A stretch of 18,790 nt of DNA from Deltaproteobacteria bacterium (GTDB taxonomy: Bacteria; Myxococcota; B64-G9). The DNA lies in assembly GCA_030591745.1 (NCBI GenBank), contig JAUVAM010000006.1, forward strand, positions 1 through 18,790. The letters are read 5' to 3'. The notes below the pieces were generated by a model that searched no databases, was not told the DNA's origin, and was given only the letters and a program-made list of their open reading frames with translations. The translations under genes and the position numbers were made by a program. The first letter of the stretch is position 1, and each line of letters opens with the position of its first letter. This document shows, in pieces, positions 14,804-18,790 of the stretch.

Positions 14804-17800
14804 CGAACCAACTCCTCATAGTAGCGGCGGACCTGGGGCTTGTAAGCCTCCGGCACCGGATCCTTCATGCCCTCCAGAAGCTCCCGACGAAAGGCCTCGG
14901 GGGGCTCGTAGTCCTCGGCCCTTGGAATTCTGACAGGCTCCCGACTCATGGACTGCCCCGGCCCCTCTCCCTGCCGCTGGGCCATGCCTTGGCCCATGGG
15001 CAAGGGCATCCCACCCTGCTCACACTGCTTGCCTACCTTGTCCATGGCCTCCTGCATGCGCTCCAGTTGCTGCAACGCAGCCTGCTGGTGAGGCCATGCC
15101 CCCGGAGCGTCCTGCCGACGCAAGGAACGTCCCGCCTGCTGCATATGCCGTCGCCCCTGGTCCACACCCAGTTGCATCTCATAGCCAAAAACCGGGGCTT
15201 TGTTGTTCAGCTTTTGCATGCGCTGCCCCAACTCGTGCATGCGTCGGCCCAACTCAGCCTGTTGGCCCAACATGCCCGCCACCTGCTTGCGTTCGCCCCC
15301 CTTCAACAATTGCCCAGGCTTGGGCAGGATGGCCTCTAGGGCCTTCAGGATTTCAGAAGATCCTTGCCGCGCTCCCGCGGCCCGACCCATCTCGGCCTCG
15401 AGCGAGGCGGACGCCCCACCCATCTGCTTCCGCATGGCCACCTCCCCTTTCAGCCCCTCCTCCATGCGCTCACTGTACATAGTCAACTCGGAGGCCTCTC
15501 GCTTGGCACCCGCCGCGTCGTCCGCCTTGAGCAACTGGCGAAGCCCTGACGCTCGCTCCAGGGCTTTGTCCCGGTCGAAGCGCATGTAGCCGAAACTCCC
15601 CTCCTCGCCCAGGTCGGACAACTGCCGCTCAACCTCGTCCAACTGCTTGAGTAACTTTTTTCGCAAGGCGGGCCAGCTCTTCTCCAGGCGCTTTCGCATT
15701 CGGGCCAGGGCTCTTTCTTTGATCTTGCCGGTGGCTTCGGTCAGGCGCTTTTGCTGTTCGGCCACTTGATCCAGCTCGGAACGAACCGCGGCCACTTGCT
15801 TTGCCAGCTCGCTATAGCGCTGCTGCCCAAAGGAAGACTTGGCGGAATCGAGGGCATCCCGCATACCCTGGAGCTGCTTATCCAGGCGTTCGAGCTCCGC
15901 CATGGCGTCGTCGACCTTGCCTTCATTCATCAAACGCTGCAGCTTGTCCAGAGCCCCCTGCATGTCTTGTTCCGAGGCCATACGGGCCAGGGCCTGCGGG
16001 TTCAGGTATTCGTCCCGCAGGGATTTGATCGCTTCACTTTGCCTCGCCATCAATCGTGCGATTTGATCTTTTAACTTGGCGATGGCCGCCTGAATCTCGC
16101 GGCGAACCTGCTCAGTCGGGGCTTTGCGAAAACGCTCCATCAGATCCGTCAGCTTGGCCTGAATCTTTTCCAATTCCTTACCGATTCGCTCTAAGTCTTC
16201 AAAGCGATCCAAATCCAGCAGGTCCTCAAGGTAGAGTATATCCTGCTCAAGCTGGCCGATGCGCTGCGTACGGGCCAAAGCCAAGCTTCGGGCTTGCCCG
16301 GTTTTCAGTCCATCTATGCTTGAGCGACGCTGCGGCCTCAGCAGAAAATCCAGATTGCGCCCCATGTCACGCAGTCGACTTTGCTCAGACGACAAGGCCT
16401 GCACCAAAGGAGGCCAGGCCAAGGCATCTTCGTGGAGCTTGCCCCGCAGCACGGCAAGTTCATCATGCAAGCTCGACAAGCCCTTGGCGAGAGCCAGATG
16501 TTCTTTTGCGGACTCGTCTCCTTGCCTGACCGCCCCATCCCCATCCAGGTGGTCGGCAAGCCCCATGAGCAAGTGCTCCCAGAAAGCCCGGACCTCCGCC
16601 ATCACGGTCTGATGGCGCTCCTCTGCGGAAAACACCTTGAAAGTCACAGCCCTGGAGCGACCCACTTTGGGCCCGCGCACATCGTCGTTGTCGAGCCCCT
16701 CCACGGCGAATTGCAGTTGCTCACCGGGTTGGAGCTCCAGCTCCGCCAATTCCCATCGCAAGGCCCCGCGATGCTTACGCCGCGACTGTGCGCCCGCTCG
16801 CCAGAGGGTCCGATGCTGCTCAATCTGCGCCCGGCCCACCACCCGCCACACAAGCCGAACCTCGCTCAATCCATAATCGTCGGAAGCATCAAACAGAAGC
16901 TCTACCGCCTCGTCGGCCCGCACCACCCTGTCCTGCTCGGGCTTATCCATTCGCAACTCTGGCATTCGATCCACTTCAAGCTGCACGGAGCGCGCTTGGC
17001 TGGAACGCCAATCATTGCCTGCTGCATCCTGCAAGACAAAACGATAACTTCCCGAGCGCTCCACAACCAACTGACCCGACAGCTCTCGCGCGCTATCCAG
17101 GCTCAACAAGACAGGTCCTGAGGCCAGTCCCTCCAGACGCCCGGCGGACACCGGCCGATCGCTGCGCAATCGCATGTCCACTCGCGTCCCCGGCAAAGCC
17201 AAAATGCTTCCGTCCGAGGCCGGCACCACCCGATCTTCGCGTCTGCTGTATGCCGGATAGCGATAGCTCAACTGGATATCCCCCACCCAGGATTCCGGCC
17301 GCACGCGATTGGCCAACTCCAGATCGCCCACCCAAAGAGACTGAAGCGAATGGAAAAACGCCTGGGGTGCAAAATATCCCAAGAGCCCGAACAAGAACCC
17401 AGCCATGACCAGGGCCGTCAAAGAAGAACGCAGGGTCTTCGGCGGCAAAAGATCGTCCAGTTTCCGCCCGGCGATCTCTTGCTCTACCTGATCGATGTGG
17501 GCCTGGATCAACTGCCGACTGACCCCCGGGCCTAAGTCCCCCTCCAAAAATTCTACGGCGCTAAGCAAGGACAAAGGGCCGGAAAGGCCCATCATGGACT
17601 CGATTTCCCGCGCCACCCGCTCAGGCCTGGAAAGGGACAGCCAGGGCCTAAGCCCACGCCAATACAGCAAAACACAGCCCAGCAAGGCGGCGGGACAGAA
17701 AACCAGGCCCCGTCGCCACGCCAATGGCAATCCCATGACCTGTATCGCATGGGCAAAAACGCAAGAAAACAAACAAAGCGACAAAAGCCAAACCGCCAAG

Positions 17801-17877
17801 ACGAGAAAATGCCGAAGCAACCGGGCATGCCGGTAACGTGCAAGAAATTCGGGGATGGAAACTGAGGAAACGTCCAC
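14800..17877 (-). CDS. large membrane-anchored coiled-coil protein, DUF4175-like
   Basis: A 1025-residue protein starting at GTG with GGAG 6 bases upstream. It has three predicted TM helices at about residues 22-48, 57-73 and 152-174. An Ig-like/beta-rich region follows at about 195-435 (IQLSYRYPAYSRRE, LPGTRVDMRLRSDRPV, VVERSGSYRFVLQDAAGN, DASDDYGLSEVRLVWRVV). A long helical, coiled-coil part at about 435-850 is rich in Leu, Glu, Lys and Arg. A Gln/Gly/Met-rich tail ends in EDYEPPEAFRRELLEGM-x-D plus PQVRRYYEELVR, the kind of C-terminus seen in DUF4175 family proteins. That tail resembles a recognition tag shared within the family. Function is unknown. As first gene of the operon it may form the membrane scaffold on which the protease and MoxR act. 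Confidence 0.7.
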   Translation of the reverse strand: MDVSSVSIPEFLARYRHARLLRHFLVLAVWLLSLCLFSCVFAHAIQVMGLPLAWRRGLVFCPAALLGCVLLYWRGLRPWLSLSRPERVAREIESMMGLSGPLSLLSAVEFLEGDLGPGVSRQLIQAHIDQVEQEIAGRKLDDLLPPKTLRSSLTALVMAGFLFGLLGYFAPQAFFHSLQSLWVGDLELANRVRPESWVGDIQLSYRYPAYSRREDRVVPASDGSILALPGTRVDMRLRSDRPVSAGRLEGLASGPVLLSLDSARELSGQLVVERSGSYRFVLQDAAGNDWRSSQARSVQLEVDRMPELRMDKPEQDRVVRADEAVELLFDASDDYGLSEVRLVWRVVGRAQIEQHRTLWRAGAQSRRKHRGALRWELAELELQPGEQLQFAVEGLDNDDVRGPKVGRSRAVTFKVFSAEERHQTVMAEVRAFWEHLLMGLADHLDGDGAVRQGDESAKEHLALAKGLSSLHDELAVLRGKLHEDALAWPPLVQALSSEQSRLRDMGRNLDFLLRPQRRSSIDGLKTGQARSLALARTQRIGQLEQDILYLEDLLDLDRFEDLERIGKELEKIQAKLTDLMERFRKAPTEQVRREIQAAIAKLKDQIARLMARQSEAIKSLRDEYLNPQALARMASEQDMQGALDKLQRLMNEGKVDDAMAELERLDKQLQGMRDALDSAKSSFGQQRYSELAKQVAAVRSELDQVAEQQKRLTEATGKIKERALARMRKRLEKSWPALRKKLLKQLDEVERQLSDLGEEGSFGYMRFDRDKALERASGLRQLLKADDAAGAKREASELTMYSERMEEGLKGEVAMRKQMGGASASLEAEMGRAAGARQGSSEILKALEAILPKPGQLLKGGERKQVAGMLGQQAELGRRMHELGQRMQKLNNKAPVFGYEMQLGVDQGRRHMQQAGRSLRRQDAPGAWPHQQAALQQLERMQEAMDKVGKQCEQGGMPLPMGQGMAQRQGEGPGQSMSREPVRIPRAEDYEPPEAFRRELLEGMKDPVPEAYKPQVRRYYEELVR

Positions 17878-17899
17878 AAATCACTCCATTACGACGACA

Positions 17900-17929
17900 A
17901 CCCTACGGTCCGACCCCTTGGGCTGTCAA
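17900..17929 (-). promoter_or_regulatory. promoter of the DUF4175-MoxR operon
   Basis: Minus strand TTGACA (17929-17924, perfect -35), 18-base spacer, TAGGGT (17905-17900). It is 23 bases upstream of the GTG start at 17877. It is back to back with the sigma-factor promoter, with only 16 bases between the two -35 elements. Confidence 0.55.
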
Positions 17930-17945
17930 GCGCCCACCAAGCAAC

Positions 17946-17974
17946 TTGCCCCAAAGTGGAGGCGCTGTTAGAGT
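17946..17974 (+). promoter_or_regulatory. promoter of the ECF sigma factor gene
   Basis: TTGCCC (17946-17951), 17-base spacer, TAGAGT (17969-17974). This is a moderate sigma70-type match (four of six in each hexamer) placed 44 bases before the sigma GTG. An ECF-type autoregulatory promoter cannot be excluded, as ECF motifs vary. Confidence 0.45.
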
Positions 17975-17985
17975 GCAGGCGAACC

Positions 17986-17998
17986 GAGTTGGAAACTC
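17986..17998 (+). repeat. small perfect inverted repeat near the sigma-factor transcription start
   Basis: GAGTT-gga-AACTC, 5-bp arms with a 3-base spacer, about 12 bases after the -10 element and just before the SD-like CAGGGG. It could be an operator or a small 5'-UTR hairpin beside the SD. It is short enough to be chance. Confidence 0.35.
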
Positions 17999-18006
17999 AG
18001 GGGATT

Positions 18007-18018
18007 ATGAGTGAATAG
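18007..18018 (+). other. three-codon minicistron overlapping the sigma-factor start
   Basis: ATG AGT GAA TAG, with AGGGG 3 bases before its ATG. Its TAG shares the G with the GTG start codon of the sigma gene (TAGTG at 18016-18020). The best Shine-Dalgarno in the region belongs to this minicistron rather than to the sigma gene, which suggests translational coupling or termination-reinitiation. Confidence 0.4.
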
Positions 18019-18731
18019 TGACCCCCAGGGCCACGTCCGAGCCTGCAGACATGGAGAACCCTTCATTGGCCGCCGATGATAAAAAACTGGTACGGCGAGC
18101 CCAACGCGGGGACGAACAGGCGTTCAGGGCCCTCATGGAAAAATACCGACGAAAAGTATTCGCCATCGCCTATGGCATGGTGCGAGACCCCGAGATAGCG
18201 ATGGATATCAGCCAGGAGGCTTTTATCAAGGTGCATCGCTACCTTGGAGGCTTCCAGGGCAACTCGAGCTTCTACACTTGGCTGTACCGAATCGTGGTCA
18301 ACCTCTCTATCGACTTCATTCGAAAAGAAAAAAAGCACAAGGCTTTTGACTATGACGACATGATCCTGCGCCGGGAACCGGATGATGACGAATCCTGGGT
18401 GGTCCCCACGGTCATCGACAGCAATCCCCACAAAGCTTATCAACGCAAGGAGCTGGCCGAGCGAATCAGCGAGGCTTTCGATGCATTGAGTGAAAAACAC
18501 AGGGCCGTACTCATGCTGAGGGAGGTCGAGGGGCTGAGTTACGAAGACATCGCCAAGGTACTTAAAATCCACAAAGGCACGGTCATGTCGCGTCTGCACC
18601 ATGCTCGAAAAAATTTCCAGACGGCCCTGCTTGCGAAGGGAGACGACGTCAAACCAGGCCACAGGGTCACGAAAGACGACAAAGAAAGGGACCGGGCCGA
18701 AGTGTCCGAGGCCCCGGGAGCCCGATCATGA
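18018..18731 (+). CDS. RNA polymerase ECF sigma factor (sigma-70 family, RpoE-like)
   Basis: A 237-residue sigma factor. Region 2 runs at about residues 24-100: LVRRAQRGDEQAFRALMEKY, then DISQEAFIKVHRYLGGF, and FYTWLYRIVVNLSIDFIRK, the core-binding and -10 recognition helices. Region 4 at about 152-205 has LSEKHRAVLMLREVEGLSYE followed by the helix-turn-helix EDIAKVLKIHKGTVMSRLHHARK for the -35 element. Regions 1.2 and 3 are absent, as in ECF factors. A charged tail (KDDKERDRAE) lies at the C-terminus. I use the GTG at 18018; an ATG at 18051 is a possible alternative, without SD. The gene ends in an ATGA overlap with a probable zinc-finger anti-sigma gene, the usual ECF arrangement. It is divergent from the DUF4175-MoxR operon, which it might regulate. 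Confidence 0.92.
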   Translation: MTPRATSEPADMENPSLAADDKKLVRRAQRGDEQAFRALMEKYRRKVFAIAYGMVRDPEIAMDISQEAFIKVHRYLGGFQGNSSFYTWLYRIVVNLSIDFIRKEKKHKAFDYDDMILRREPDDDESWVVPTVIDSNPHKAYQRKELAERISEAFDALSEKHRAVLMLREVEGLSYEDIAKVLKIHKGTVMSRLHHARKNFQTALLAKGDDVKPGHRVTKDDKERDRAEVSEAPGARS

Positions 18732-18790
18732 AGCCGACATGCAAAACAGCGCTGCCCCTGATGGAAGCCTACTTAGACGACGAGCTATCC
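18728..18790 (+). CDS. N-terminal fragment of probable zinc-finger anti-sigma factor
   Basis: Only 21 codons fit in the window. The peptide has C5 and LPLMEAYLDDELS, the opening of zf-HC2-type anti-sigma domains (a Cys followed by L-x-x-YLDxEL). Such proteins bind and hold the partner ECF sigma factor, usually from the membrane. The gene starts inside the sigma gene's stop (ATGA), so sigma and anti-sigma should be made in fixed ratio. The second half of the zinc motif (HxxxCxxC) is beyond the edge, which keeps confidence moderate. Confidence 0.7.
   Translation, partial: MKPTCKTALPLMEAYLDDELS

Noticed and set aside
15300..17000. Long coiled-coil part of the DUF4175-like protein as an SMC or chromosome protein
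   Set aside because: There is no Walker A or ABC signature and the N-terminus has three TM helices, so it is a membrane protein rather than SMC-like.

Overview
The window looks like chromosomal DNA from a GC-rich, Gram-negative, Myxococcota-like (deltaproteobacterial) bacterium. I infer this from gene style, not from a marker gene. The style is lipoproteins with classical lipoboxes, a Kelch-repeat lipoprotein, a TPR/PEGA membrane protein, an FHA protein, a large Ser/Thr kinase with a sensor domain, a MoxR ATPase beside a large coiled-coil DUF4175-like protein, and an ECF sigma/anti-sigma pair. There are no tRNAs, rRNAs, insertion sequences, CRISPR arrays or phage genes. Coding density is very high: no gap exceeds about 215 bases, and most neighbours overlap or sit within 35 bases.

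Region 1 (2-100, + strand) is the last 32 codons of a gene cut by the window edge, possibly a PilZ-domain protein. Region 2 (109-4553, - strand) is one compact co-directional cluster that I read as a single operon. It is driven by a good sigma70-type promoter at 4591-4619. In transcription order it encodes an Rrf2-type Fe-S regulator, rubredoxin, a TPR/PEGA membrane-anchored protein split by an in-frame TAA, a seven-repeat Kelch lipoprotein, an FHA protein and a small polyhydroxyalkanoate-system-type protein. Region 3 (4665-5219, - strand) is a small exported, probably beta-barrel protein with its own promoter.

Region 4 (5431-10732, + strand) holds kbl (2-amino-3-ketobutyrate CoA ligase), a CitMHS/NhaD-type ion transporter and a receptor-like Ser/Thr kinase. 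Its C-terminal Cache-like sensor should lie outside the cytoplasmic membrane. The three genes are spaced 30-31 bases apart behind one consensus-like promoter.

Region 5 (10669-17877, - strand) is a four-gene operon of a DUF4175-like membrane/coiled-coil protein, a Peptidase MA-like zinc protease with TPRs, a MoxR AAA+ ATPase and a GH10-like (GHL10) lipoprotein. It looks like an envelope-maintenance module, but no VWA or DUF58 partner of MoxR is present in the window. Divergently from it, Region 6 (18018 to the right edge, + strand) encodes an ECF sigma factor overlapping the start of a probable zinc-finger anti-sigma factor.

The most interesting points are: the TPR/PEGA gene whose reading frame continues on both sides of a TAA, with a strong GC hairpin just downstream of it; the unusual mix of genes behind the Rrf2 regulator; the single-TM kinase with a terminal Cache-like sensor; the MoxR/protease/coiled-coil operon divergent from a sigma factor; and a three-codon minicistron overlapping the sigma-factor start.
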